In this document: one piece after another, positions 35,950-46,626 of the stretch
Position numbering within the stretch: the first letter of the stretch is position 1
Layout: every line of letters begins with the position of its first letter
Origin: Clonostachys chloroleuca
Taxonomy: Eukaryota; Ascomycota; Sordariomycetes; Hypocreales; Bionectriaceae
Assembly (NCBI GenBank): GCA_037952775.1
Contig: JBANAY010000004.1
Coordinates: 14,136,001-14,200,000, forward strand
Direction of reading: 5' to 3'
DNA: 64,000 nucleotides
The notes under the pieces: model-generated
Told to the model about the DNA's origin: nothing
What the model saw: only the letters and a program-made list of their open reading frames with translations
Databases searched by the model: none
Program-made: the position numbers and the translations under genes

Positions 35950-35972
35950 CGGCGGATTTGAGGATATCGCCG
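35950..35972. promoter_or_regulatory. palindromic CGGCGGA...CGCCG element, copy 2
   Basis: CGGCGGATTTGAGGATATC then GCCG: a diverged second copy of the upstream element 82 bases away, sharing CGGCGGA, the AATATCC/GGATATC middle and CGCCGTG. Confidence 0.4.
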
Positions 35973-36024
35973 TGCTAGGTTGAATACAGTAGCATTGGTG
36001 GCCAGGCTTCAGTTTACGGCTGGG

Positions 36025-36030
36025 TATAAA
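36025..36030 (+). promoter_or_regulatory. TATA box of the aldehyde dehydrogenase gene
   Basis: TATAAA 115 bases before ATG 36140, in the context GGGTATAAAAGC. Confidence 0.55.
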
Positions 36031-36139
36031 AGCCTGCGTCAGGAACCCCCAAGTACAATAAATTCGATACAAATCTATAACTCGCACATCTGTCTTTGAT
36101 CTATATCGAAGATTCATACCAACATATTATTTGTTCACC

Positions 36140-37757
36140 ATGGTCTTTCCTGACATCTCATCTGCCCCCAAAGCCCGCAGCGGCTTCACTCTCCCTTGGA
36201 ACAAGGACAACCTCCCTAAGCAGCTCTGGATCAATAACAAGGTAAGGAGATATATTGGCTGAAGTTGGGACCGAATTGCGATGACTAACAATCCTAGTTC
36301 GTCGCTAGCAAGAGCTCCAAAACGATTGAAGTTTACAACCCAAAGGATGGAACCGTCGTCACCAACGACGTTCCCGTAGCCGGCCAAGATGACGTCGATG
36401 CTGCTGTCGCCGCCGCCGAGGCCGCATTCCCAAAATGGAAAAAGAGACTTCCTCGAGAGCGACGTGATTTGCTCAACAAGCTCGCTGATTTGATGGTCGA
36501 GCACCTGCCGACCCTCGTGACACTGACCCGTGTCACTCTTGGCATGCCAAGGGCGGATTCGGTACCATGGAGATCAATGTCGCTGCTGAAGCGGTCAGGT
36601 ACGCCGCCGGCTGGGCAGATAAGTTCCCCGGCGAGTCGCACATGCAGGAAGACGGCTTCATGAAGATCACCCGCCAGGAGCCCCTGGGCGTCGTGGCCGC
36701 AATCATCCCGTTCAACGCACCAATCGCCGTGCTCTGCCACAAGATCGGCGGTGCACTCATCACGGGCAACTGCTTCATCATCAAGCCTTCGGAGAAGACT
36801 CCCTTGGCGACACTCGCGCTAGGCCAGCTGGCTAAGGTAGCCGCTTCCCTCCCGGCGTCATCCAGGTCCTCTCTGGTGACGGCAGCACGGGCGCCCTCTT
36901 GGCGAGCCACATGCGCATCCGAGGAATCACTTTCACAGGGTCCGCTCCTACAGGTCGCAAGGTCCAGGAAGCCTCCGCTAAGAGCAACTTCAAGCGCGTC
37001 ACCCTTGAGCTGGGCGGAAAGAGCCCTGCTATGATATTCGACGATGCCAACCTTGATATCGCTGTGGCATGGTGTGTCAATGGCATCACGATGAATTCTG
37101 GACAGGCATGTGTTGCCGCCAGCCGCTTCTATGTCCAGGAGGGTACCTATCCCAAGTTCGTTGAAGCCTACAAGGCGGCGCTGGAAGCCAGGGCGAAAAT
37201 GGTAGGTGACACTGGCGAAAGCAGCACTCAGATGGGCCCTATTGTCGATAAACTGCAGTTTGACAGGGCTCGCGGATTCATTGAGCGCGCCAAAGCCCAG
37301 CACAAGCTGCTTACGGGTGGGATCGACGTCAGTGACAAGGCAAGTTCAACTCATTCCCCAAATCATCGTCGCTCTTTAGGCTAACATAGTACAGGGCTAC
37401 TTTGTCCCTCCGACTGCCTTCACGGATGTCCCAGAAGATGCAGAAATCGTGAAGACTGAGATTTTCGGTCCCGTGGCCGTCATCAATACCTTCAAGACCG
37501 AGGAGGAGGCTCTTGTGAAGGCCAACGACACCGAGTACGGCCTTTTTGCTGGTGTCTTCACCTAGTACATTAACAAGGCCATGCGTGTCGTTGCGGAGAC
37601 GGAAAGCGGTATGGTTGGAGATAACTGCATGAGCTACGCTTCTACCAGCGTCCCATTTGGTGGCGCCAAGCAGAGCGGTGTTGGGCGCGAGAGTGGTATT
37701 GACGGCTTGCGTGGCTTTACTGAGCCCAAGACTTTCTATATTAACTTGAACTACTAA
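36140..37757 (+). pseudogene. aldehyde dehydrogenase with two frame breaks and a premature TAG
   Basis: NAD(P)-dependent aldehyde dehydrogenase family. Exons 36140-36241, 36298-37339 and 37395-37757. The first intron is GT-AG; the second (37340-37394) is GC-AG, with donor AAG|GCAAGT and a GCTAAC branch site. Visible landmarks: IIPFNAPIAVLCHKIGGAL, ITGNCFIIKPSEKTPLATL, ITFTGSAPTGRKVQEA, the general-base VTLELGGKSPA, the catalytic Cys in MNSGQACVAASRFYV, EIFGPVAVI and FGGAKQSGVGRESG. Lesions: one base lost at 36549-36558 (before GFGTMEINVAAEA), one lost at 36838-36850 (AGFPPGVIQVLSGDG is one base short), and TAG at 37563-37565 in GVFT*YINKAMRV, where family members often have Gln (CAG-to-TAG). 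The two indels are not in long homopolymers. Probably inactive. Confidence 0.85.
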
Positions 37758-38325
37758 CATGATGGACTACTTAGATTATGGATTGTACTATTGTAATGCA
37801 ACTCATAAATATATCTATGTGCATATGAACGAGCGAAAACTACTGCCATAGATCATCGTTTCGTCCTACGTTTTGGATTCTGTACGCGTCCAGATCTTGA
37901 GTCTCATTTGTGCTATCAGAAATTATAATATTGCTTTGCCTTTTAATTGTTATTTGATTATTAGTTAAGCAACGTGTCAATGGCGAGCATATAGGTTTGT
38001 TTATTTGATCGATAGCATCATGATTCTTACAGTAGCACCCCACGATGTAACAGCCAAAGTAGCGCTTATGACACCGTAAACTCCGCTCTGAATTCATTTC
38101 GCCCTTGCGCCCTGTAATTGACATGGGCTTATGACATCCACACCAAGTCAATGGCAGAAGAATCTGTATAAAAGGTAGATACTCTCAGTTTACAATAACA
38201 ATCTGCTCAACAGTTCACTTCGATTACCATCTAGAGTCACTCCTCTCGCCTCTCACCTTCCTTGTTTTTGCCTCCTTGTTCTTTGGGGAAATAGAGCCAT
38301 TGATACAGGCAGCCTGACAATTAAT
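37758..38325. other. intergenic, cupin promoter
   Basis: No gene; contains the TATA box of the cupin gene followed by a CT-rich leader. Confidence 0.5.
38167..38173 (+). promoter_or_regulatory. TATA box of the cupin gene
   Basis: TATAAAA 159 bases before ATG 38326, followed by a CT-rich leader typical of fungal promoters. Confidence 0.55.
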
Positions 38326-38721
38326 ATGGCAGCGCCAGTTTCCCTCCCCGATGTCATCGCCTCCATAACATCTCATTGGTCACCACACCTCGTCGCCACC
38401 ATCAATAATCACCACGTCAAAGTCGCCAAAATTGACGGCGCCTTCATATGGCACGCACATGAAAACTCCGACGAGGTCTTCTATCTCATTTCTGGCAAGC
38501 TCATCATGGAGATGGAGGGGGAAGTAGTCAAAGGAGAAGTCAGAGCAGAGATCCGCAACGTTCTGATGAAGCCGGGCGACATGTTCACTGTACCCAAGGG
38601 CGTCAGGCATCGGCCTGTCGCGGAAGATGCCGTGATCATGATGATAGAGAGGGAAGATACGGTCAACACAGGAGACCAAATGGACTCTGAGAGAACGAGA
38701 GTAGTCAGGGATGCGCGTTAA
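38326..38721 (+). CDS. small single-domain cupin protein
   Basis: Single exon, 131 residues, no signal peptide. It has both cupin motifs. Motif 1 is WHAHENSDEVFYLISGKL with metal ligands His43, His45 and Glu50; motif 2 is MKPGDMFTVPKGVRHRPVA with His95. All four expected metal ligands are present, so a metal-binding beta-barrel is likely. The short cupin_2 type covers isomerases, dioxygenases and regulators; the substrate cannot be predicted. It has its own TATA box and stands 570 bases after the broken aldehyde dehydrogenase, same strand. Appears intact. Confidence 0.88.
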   Translation: MAAPVSLPDVIASITSHWSPHLVATINNHHVKVAKIDGAFIWHAHENSDEVFYLISGKLIMEMEGEVVKGEVRAEIRNVLMKPGDMFTVPKGVRHRPVAEDAVIMMIEREDTVNTGDQMDSERTRVVRDAR

Positions 38722-39692
38722 GTCACTTCGGGCCTATTTGTGTAATTGTCCAATATCTCTTTTTAATATAAGGCCTATCGAAATAGATCCGGTCATGAGA
38801 GACTATAGACGCAATGTAATAAAAAGGATTTTCTTGCAGCCAAGTGAACTTCCATAAATGCATGATGCATACGACAACGAAAGCGGATATTCAGTGCCCA
38901 AAATTCATGTTAGTGTATTATAAAATGTCTTCTTTACAGTGAATCCCTTTAGCGGGCATGCTTAACATTAGTTGAGATGCAAGAATTGTAGGGAACTGAA
39001 GCTTAGACCGGGGACATCCAACCCAGTACGTTTGAAGTACTGTCACTCAGTCTGGGGTGTCTTTCACGTAGCTAAAGCGTTTTAGGTCAATTCATTCGGT
39101 CTTGGTTTGAAACTTCGATCCAGGTAATCTGATTGCGTTTGAGAGAAGGCGCCAAGATCTGTCCTGGCATGGTCGGGACGTATACGGCAATCACCAAAGG
39201 GCTTTTGATACTCACTAAGCTAGTATCTTCAGGCTATGTTAGCGGCTGAAGTGCTTCGATTAGTGTGATACCAAACAAGTATGAAGTAAGTTTTTGCCGA
39301 CTAGGTAGCTAAAAGAGGGTAGATAAAAGAGGGCAGGATAAAAAGCGAGGTAGCGAGCTGCTCATCTGAACGGCAAGGGAGTCATCAGTATAAAGTTCTA
39401 TGGAATTTTCCTTCTGCATGGGCATAGGCTTAGGCTAGCAGAGCTTATTCCTTTTTGCCTTTCGTATTCATTGTGTCGAGACATCGGGTCTGGCATCTTC
39501 TATTGCTGTTTTCTACTAGACGACGGCCCGGGACCAAATTCTATTGAAATGGGCCTCGAGGAACGAAGAAGACACGTAATAGAGGATAGACCCCGCATCA
39601 TTAAAGGAAAACTTAGACTTCAATATATTTCATTCCATTCTTTTTGCAATATCTCTCGTCATCCAAGCCGCTGTACATCGACCCCGTTCAGA
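38722..39692. other. intergenic, about 1 kb
   Basis: No gene supported. An in-frame extension upstream of 39693 exists but has no coding character. Confidence 0.4.
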
Positions 39693-41468
39693 ATGAGCGA
39701 ACCAACGATTTCAACAGGTGCTGGGCTCGACGACGTCGCCAATTTGACCGGAGAATTCAGCATTGCCGATCACCCTCAGGTCGGCGACCACACCTACTTA
39801 GTCCAATCAACTCTCAGAAAAGCGATACTCTGCTTCAATCAAACTGCAACGGCCGCTTTCAACAGGGGTAACAGGTCCTTGCTTGAGGTAGTGATGCCTC
39901 TATTTCTCGTAGCGGAGCTATAGCAGAAATCTCCTTGCTGTATAGGGAAGCCTACCAGCTTGTAAAAAAAGCTAAAATCCTCAGACATTGGATGGAGAGA
40001 TCAATCGTTGAACGTGTCAGCTCGCTTGGAGGCCAAAAGGGGCCTCACACAAAAGAGCTACTAAAGCACTTCCACAAGCGAATCATGGAGAATGCCCGAA
40101 ATGTCCTCAACAGCTCCGATGATGAGGCTTGTGTATTATGGCAGAGTGCGGAAGAATGTTACAAGGAAGCCATTTGTCCACGAGGTAGACTAGGATCCCA
40201 CGACTACTTCTATTGGATAGACAGGGCAGCCGAAGAATCTTGTGAACATGAAAATCGTCTAGATGAGGACGGACACCACGCCGAGCTTCGGAGTAGAAAT
40301 ATGGAAGTGCACAAAGCCCGCAAGATGAAGGAAAGGCACGAAACAGGACAAAATTGGGTCGAGTTTTGGGTTCGAGCATTGAGCAACTGTCCAGGTGGCC
40401 CGACACGGTTCTACCCACCAGCTGCTTGTTCTGCCGCACGATCCATAGAAGGGCCGCCATTTGAGGATATTCCACGCTATCTTTTCCGGGCCGTCGACTC
40501 GAAAGGCTCTGGAAAAACTGAAGACAACATTCTAGCATCAACTATGAGCATGTTAGGCAACTCAGAGGGCAGCAAGGTCGATATTTTGTCTCTGGATACA
40601 CACAGTGCATTAGAAATGCTCTATAATCACCTAATTAAAGACTGTTTTGGCGGCAGTGCATCCGATAATCTTATGTCTTGGAGCAGCTCTCTAATGTGTG
40701 TGATTCAATATGCGATTTGGAGATCTCATATCGGCAGTCTCTCACCAGCTGAAGTTCGTATTTGTGTAATAGACGCAGCAATATTTCCACCTGGGCAATT
40801 TGTACGAGATTTGACACTGCTAAAAGCGTTCAACAATATGGAATTGATCGAAGATCAGAAAGAATTTTTTTGTTTTCGTCTCGAGAATCCTGAATACGAC
40901 AATGGAGAATATCTTTCTAAAGGAGTGGTCAATCACCGCGGTCGATCATGCACTTTCTCACTGCAAGACTTGATAGACGGTGGACTCTATAAGTTATATC
41001 CTGAGTTTGGAGATACTGGATTCGGGGGGCTATGGACGAACCGGGTACGAGACCTTCGCTCTTCCTGGGACACTGAGCGGGAAACGACCCGGCAAGAGAT
41101 ATATGACGCGTTCAGCATGGCAAGGATTTGCTCAGGATCATTCCTCAGTGAGCTTGATATTGCGGTGCTACTTCTAACTTTTAAGAACCGCAAGCTTCAA
41201 GTGCCAGGTAAGGCCCACTTCCCTACGATTGCAGCTTGAACGAAGTCATAACAAAGTGCCAGCACGCGACCGTGAGTACTTCAGTCAACTTGAGACTCAC
41301 GGGCCACTTGAAGTCCGTCGATATATGAAGGCCAGAGAACTGCAATTTTCCGAGGGGCATCCGTTCCCCTGGGATTCAGAGCAGTCAAATCGTTCAAGAA
41401 ACATAACAAAAGCTCACCAAATTTTTGGATGCATTCGAGTGTACAACGAATGGAGGGCCGAGGACTAG
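39693..41468 (+). CDS. DUF7587-like protein of unknown function
   Basis: Three exons: 39693-39867, 39924-41207 and 41257-41468. GT-AG introns of 56 and 49 bases keep frame; 556 residues. The N-terminal third is helical and charged (REAYQLVKKAKILRHWMERS). The central part, from IPRYLFRAVDSKGSGKTEDN through DNLMSWSSSLMCVIQYAIW and VRICVIDAAIFPPGQFVRDLTLLKAF, matches the pattern I associate with the fungal family DUF7587 (YLFR ... LVSWTSSL ... VIDTxxFPxGxFxxDLxLL). No catalytic function is established. No signal peptide or membrane segment. Intact as modelled. Family name moderately sure, function unknown. Confidence 0.75.
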
Positions 41469-41946
41469 TCCAACCTAATTGTCGGAGAAGGCATGGGGGC
41501 TGGATACTGCTCATGGTTGACCAATGAATCGATTTAGGGATCAAGTTAAGTGGAGGAGCATTGTGTATATTCATCTATGTGCATCAAGGCAAGTGCTTTG
41601 CTTCTCAGCCTCGTTCCGAAATGCATTGGCGGTCTCCGTAGAGGACTGGTCGTGGGGAATATGTGGTTGTTGGTTGGGACACCCAGTTTAGCTGCCTACG
41701 GCGCTAGGCCCCTAGAGATTTCCCGAAATGTGGTGAGTGAGCGGCCCCAAACTTGGACTGGCCGCTGAGTTCATTGCAGGTGACCATCTAAGCCGAAGTC
41801 AAGCCGGTGCGGCTGACGAAGATCATAATCACGGTGCACCGCATTTGATCCTTCTCTTCTTTATCTTTGAAGAACCACATTTTATCATTTGTCAGACCCT
41901 ATATATCCATCCCGATCTTCAACCACCCTACGTTATTTATCTTAGA
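41469..41946. other. intergenic
   Basis: No gene; promoter of the small hypothetical gene. Confidence 0.4.
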
Positions 41947-42366
41947 ATGCCTCTGACTCTCAAGCCAATCGACAATGATGAAACTGCATACTGGGGCCTG
42001 AGTATCAGTAGCTCAGACTTCCAGAAACTCAAAGACGGTTTCAGCCCCATGTCTATGGACGATAAATGGGTCATCAAGGCTATGGAGCCAGACCAGAACG
42101 GCAACATCACTGTCCACTATGCCCGAAGCTGGACAGGGGCCCAGTTCTATATCCTGACTTTGAAGCCAGCAGACGGTAATTCTGCTGTGGTTGAAACTAT
42201 CACATGGCGGCGTGGTCCGAATGCTGACACGACCACGTCGAGCAAGCAGGCTCGGAAGGAAACTGTCATTCTTTCTAGAATGCTGCTTGGATGCCAGTTT
42301 GAATCACTTCCACGGTATGATTCATCAATTTTCTGGAATCCTCAAGATGATGAAAGTGATGATTAG
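41947..42366 (+). CDS. small hypothetical protein
   Basis: Single exon, 139 residues, starting MPLTLKPIDNDETAYWGLSIS. The frame is open further upstream, but this ATG follows leader-like sequence and begins the coding-biased part. Alternating hydrophobic patches (WVIKAME, ITVHYARSWTGAQFYILTLKP, SAVVETITWRRG) suggest a small beta-rich fold; the C-terminus is acidic (WNPQDDESDD). No signal peptide and no known motif recognised. Confidence 0.55.
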   Translation: MPLTLKPIDNDETAYWGLSISSSDFQKLKDGFSPMSMDDKWVIKAMEPDQNGNITVHYARSWTGAQFYILTLKPADGNSAVVETITWRRGPNADTTTSSKQARKETVILSRMLLGCQFESLPRYDSSIFWNPQDDESDD

Positions 42367-42870
42367 GATGGCTGTATTTCTATTTGACTAGGAAAGACGT
42401 TATCTCTTTTAGACGTTAATCTTAAGTTGTAGTCGAGCATTCGCACTATACGCAAAATGAGGTACTTAAGAAAAACCAAGAAGGGCCATAAGAGCCACCT
42501 TTAGAACATGGATGGAATGATGCTTGTATTAGGTACTAAGAAAATGATTTAATCTGCTAGAAGTTGATGTTTTTCTAGCTCTAAAACGATAATGAATCGA
42601 TGAAATCCTGGATTTATATTCATCATCTACTCCTTAGATGCGCTTTCCAACTTGCTAGCGATAGACTAGTTCTAAAATGAGATATATCGTTTTAGTATTG
42701 CTAAAAGAACCGAAGACAATAGAAAGATATTAGGAGCTCCTTGCTCTGTACATGAGCCCTACTTAGTCGAATGTTGAAGGCCAATCAGCACTCGGGGCTG
42801 TGTCCTCATCGCGTACAGATCTCTTCTTCTGGGGTAAATTGTCAGGGGCAATGGATCTAACCATGTTGTG
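42367..42870. other. intergenic between convergent genes
   Basis: AT-rich; no gene seen. Confidence 0.4.
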
Positions 42871-45800
42871 TTAGCATAGCTGCTGACGTATGCCTTGGAG
42901 CGTCAAATAAACATACAGCCTTTCTAGCAGAGCATCTGGGGGCAACATAAAGTCATGGAGATCCCCAAACCATACATGGTCCAAAGCTTGATGGGATGTG
43001 GGCCGATCCTTTGGCGAACGAGCCATGGCAAGCTCCAGGAACTCCACACAGGAGCGACTCACATCTTGTTTCAACAGCACCTCTCTGGGGAATGGCCCCT
43101 TGGCCGTCACATACCTGGCCAGTTGGTGAGGGTCACTAAAAATATTGCGATTATTGAGAAGCCGAAACATGATAGCACCCAGGACCCAGATATCGACTGC
43201 AACAGTGTATATACTGGATGAGTCGTCGCGAGCTGAGCGCACGCCCATCACGTCCTCCGTGCTGTATATCCCCATCACTTCGGGCGCAAGGTAACCCTTT
43301 GTTCCAACCAAAGTGCGAAAGGCGGTAGCCTTTTCTTCTGCTCGTTTGGAGATACCAAAGTCGCCAATCTTAACCCACCAATGTGGCGAGGGTTCTGAGA
43401 CGAGGATGTTCTGGAATAACTAGTTTAGCGTTTGACAGATGTCGTTGAGGAATATTCTTTCGTTTCATAACCTACAGCAGGCTTGAGATCACGGTGTGCA
43501 AATCCATTGTCGTGCATGAAGCATAGGCCCTCTAGAAGTTGGAATATAATCTGCTTGGTTTCTTTCTCGTGGAAAGGGCGTGATAGATATCCTTGCAAGT
43601 CGCCATGCTCCATGTACTCCATCGCTATGAAGATGGCGTGTTCGCTCTCATACCAACCAAAGGACTGCACAAAACAATGTACGTACTAAAATAGGGGATG
43701 GAAAGAGTAAGTAAACCGTCACAAGAAGAGAAAAGAATGAGAAGTATCTCACCTTGGAGTGGGAGAATTTGGCAATGGCCTCCAACTCCCGGTTGTAATT
43801 GATAGAAAGATGTTGTCCCTGTGGCTGTATCTTGGAAATCTCCTTGACGGCGCGAAATGTGCCTCCACCATCGTCGCCATCAAGGCGTTCCTCCAGCCAG
43901 ACGCATCCAAAACCGCCTCCACCCAACTCACGCACACGCTTCCATGTCTGTTCTTTTCTCAGTCGTCGCTAGCGCATACGAGGGTTCGACTCATACGAGA
44001 TGTGTTGCACGAGTGCTCCGTTATTACTGATGACTGTCTCAAGTTTTGAGTCTCGCACGAGATCAGAGGTGGCTGATCTGCTGCTATCGAAGGACCCAGA
44101 AGGTGTAGAGGCAGTCAACCTTCCAGGGTGGGACTCATGATTGACTGCTATTCTTAAGCTCTTGTCTGGGCCTTCTTTACCGCTAACCGCCGGCTTAGTC
44201 GTGCTTGAATCTTCATCGGGTGGTTGTGAAATTCTATCCCTCCTTTTCTTTATCTTCCGCTTGACTGGCACCTGTGTTACTAAATCATCTGGGCGTATGG
44301 TTTCATCAAAGTCTTCTTCTTCAGGCTGGTTGGCGTAGTGATTTAGGCTATCCTCCGTCGCATGGGACTGATGGGCCTTCTGCCTCTCCAAAAACTGACG
44401 GCGCGAAAACCCTCCAGTGAGCTGAGTCACTTTGCGCGACACCTCGGCCCTCAGCTGGGCAGTGTCGCCGACACCCAGTGGTCTATGCTGGGACGCTACC
44501 ACGACCAGCAAATAGAAAGCAAGAACAAAATCGGGGAAGAACAGTTCTCTTATCTGGTCGACGTCGCACCAAGACAAGACCATGTCCACCTGGCTATCAT
44601 CTACTTCTATTCCCCCTCGCATCGCACTATAGGCCATATGTTTGGGCATTGTTACAGCTCCTTTTGGTACAAATCGCCAGAATATGTCATGTAGTTCGTC
44701 GTAATTTTCGCGATTCAAAAAGGATAATCCAGTGGCGTAAAGGTTCTCGTTACTTCGCTCCATGCTCTTCCGGAAAATTGGCGGTAGCGGATGCTGCTGC
44801 TGCCGGGGCTGTTGAGGCGAGCGTGCGCTAGTATGGGAAACCGATGTAATAGTCTGCTCCGTAGAGTCCCAAACGGCCGAATTGTCATTACTATTCCCGT
44901 TATTGGTGCCATGAAATGGTCCCCGGCCTTCCCATTTCGGTGTTACGGGAAATCGGGGACTTTGGTCGTTATAGAACATTGGCGGATTTTCATTGTGCTT
45001 GTTTTGGGCTTGATGAGCCATGCTACCGGAGCCTGACTCAAAGTTCGGGTTGTGATATTTTGCTGCTCTGTCGAGCTTCCTCTGGCTCGGCGGAGATGGT
45101 TGTACTTGTCGTTGCGGCACCGGCATATTGTAGCATCTCACGAGCCAGTCAGGTTGTCCATCATCGTTGTAAAGGCTTGGTTCTCGCACCTCCGCGAAGA
45201 TCCGAGTCTCATCCTGTACCAGACATTTAATGACCCAGACTTCCTCCACGACCCTCTTTCGTCCGAATTCGTCTTCAATTGTTGGCATAAGGCGTTCGAT
45301 CTGATGAATGTTTTGTTTGGCCCATGGGAGGGTTTCAGCATGGGCCACGTGGAGTAGAAAATCAAGGAGCTGGAGGGATTTGAAAGTCTCTATCCAACTT
45401 GCGTGATCGTCGCGTAAACGCTGCTGCAGTATAGTGAGCACTGTGCCCGCTATTTGGGGGCTTGGAAATCACATTAGCCCACTTCTGACAAGCAGATCGA
45501 GAGAGAACGAGATCGACATCGAAGCTCAAAGTAAATTGATGCGATAAGGGGAAGAATATATTCTAATTTTGTACATACCCAGACTTCATCATATCAACTA
45601 TCCCACCAAAGTCGTCTAGGACATTGTTGGTGTTTTGGTTCGGCGTTGCGTTGATAAGAACTTGTCGAAACACGCTCGTATTAATATATCTGGCAGGCTG
45701 GAACATAGTACTCGGTTTAACTGGCGGCTGATTGGCAGGCATCTGGAACACAGTTTTGGATTGGTTTGGTGGTTGGTTAACAGGTGGTTGAAACATAACG

Positions 45801-45967
45801 TTGGATTGACTCGGCGGTTGACTGACGGGAGGTTGGAATACAGTACTAGGTTGACTCAGCGGCAAATTCCTTGCAGGTCCAAATTCAATACTGCCTTGTG
45901 TTTGGGGTCGTTTATCAGCTCCTGATAGATTCAACTTTCGCTGAAGCCAGCTGCGGCGCTGCTCCAT
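42871..45967 (-). CDS. ENTH-like/EH-like/protein-kinase locus with an in-frame TAG
   Basis: A Pro/Gln-rich first part (45967-45563; repeated QPP motifs) is followed, after an intron whose exact donor I could not place in frame, by a long frame from about 45450. This has an ENTH-like helical domain (LTILQQRLRDDHASWIETF, LQLLDFLLHVAHAET), a low-complexity linker, an EH-like calcium-binding fold (ENYDELHDIFWRFVPKGAV, DMVLSWCDVDQIRELFFPDF) and a basic Ser-rich linker. At 43969-43971 the frame meets TAG, but the same frame continues RRLRKEQTWKRVRELGGGGFGCVW, the glycine loop of a Ser/Thr kinase. Kinase exons: to 43753, 43685-43476, 43410-42871. Key residues: FRAVKEI (Lys), HRDLKPA|N, GDFGISK, GTKGYLAPE. 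A 32-base intron at the TAG is too short and would break frame. The locus is either one gene with a nonsense codon or two adjacent genes. Confidence 0.65.
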
Positions 45968-46626
45968 GATGCTGATCTGCTTACGCGGAAGGCCAATTCG
46001 GTCCTGCGACCATATGTAGGAGGGGAATTCGCAGTGTCGTTAGCTATGAAGGTAGTAGCACGCCTCAACTTGTTTGACTTTGATCGTGGGGGGATAAGCT
46101 CTGCGCTTTAACGCTCAAACCGCCCAGTCCTGCATCACAGGCACACGAACTCATCACAGAGAGCGTGAGCCTGGAACAGGAGAGTGCGGTAGCATGTTGT
46201 CTCTCAGCTCGGCTTAGCTAAATAGAAGAGGGGATAGCAAAGAACGCCTAACCACATTTCTCCAAGCTGGGATGGAAAACGCCACAATATTCAACAAAAC
46301 AGGTTGGGCTGATTTATGACTTTATGCGAATATCGAACCCGAGTGAAGACCCAAGTGTAGAACCACAAGGAACATGGATATGCTGCCTTCCTATATAGGG
46401 ATGGGGTTTCAGCATACTCCCCCGAACCAAAATGTATCTCAAATGGTAATGCCATAAACGAGTCACGGACACTAAAAACACGGGGGCCGTTTACAGAATT
46501 GAAAATAAATAAGCAGTAATTAATTTTCAGTAATAGGGCCTGGACAATAGCCGCCGAGTAGACGAGCATTAAGATACTCCACACGTCGGCAAGAGTCGCA
46601 ATATTCCTCCGAGCAGCTTGAGCATA
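45968..46626. other. intergenic
   Basis: A 97-codon minus-strand frame (46584-46291) begins with a hydrophobic stretch but has no family resemblance; I do not count it as a gene. Confidence 0.35.

Larger units (their letters stand above)
34902..36139. other. intergenic, upstream region of the aldehyde dehydrogenase
   Basis: No gene. Holds two related GC palindromes and a TATA box, listed separately. Confidence 0.5.

Noticed and set aside
43940..43971. 32-base intron removing the TAG between ENTH/EH and kinase
   Set aside because: Shorter than other introns in the window and not a multiple that keeps frame; the kinase frame already continues uninterrupted in phase.
46291..46584. 97-codon minus-strand ORF with a hydrophobic start
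   Set aside because: No homology recognised, and it lies in AT-rich flank; probably chance.
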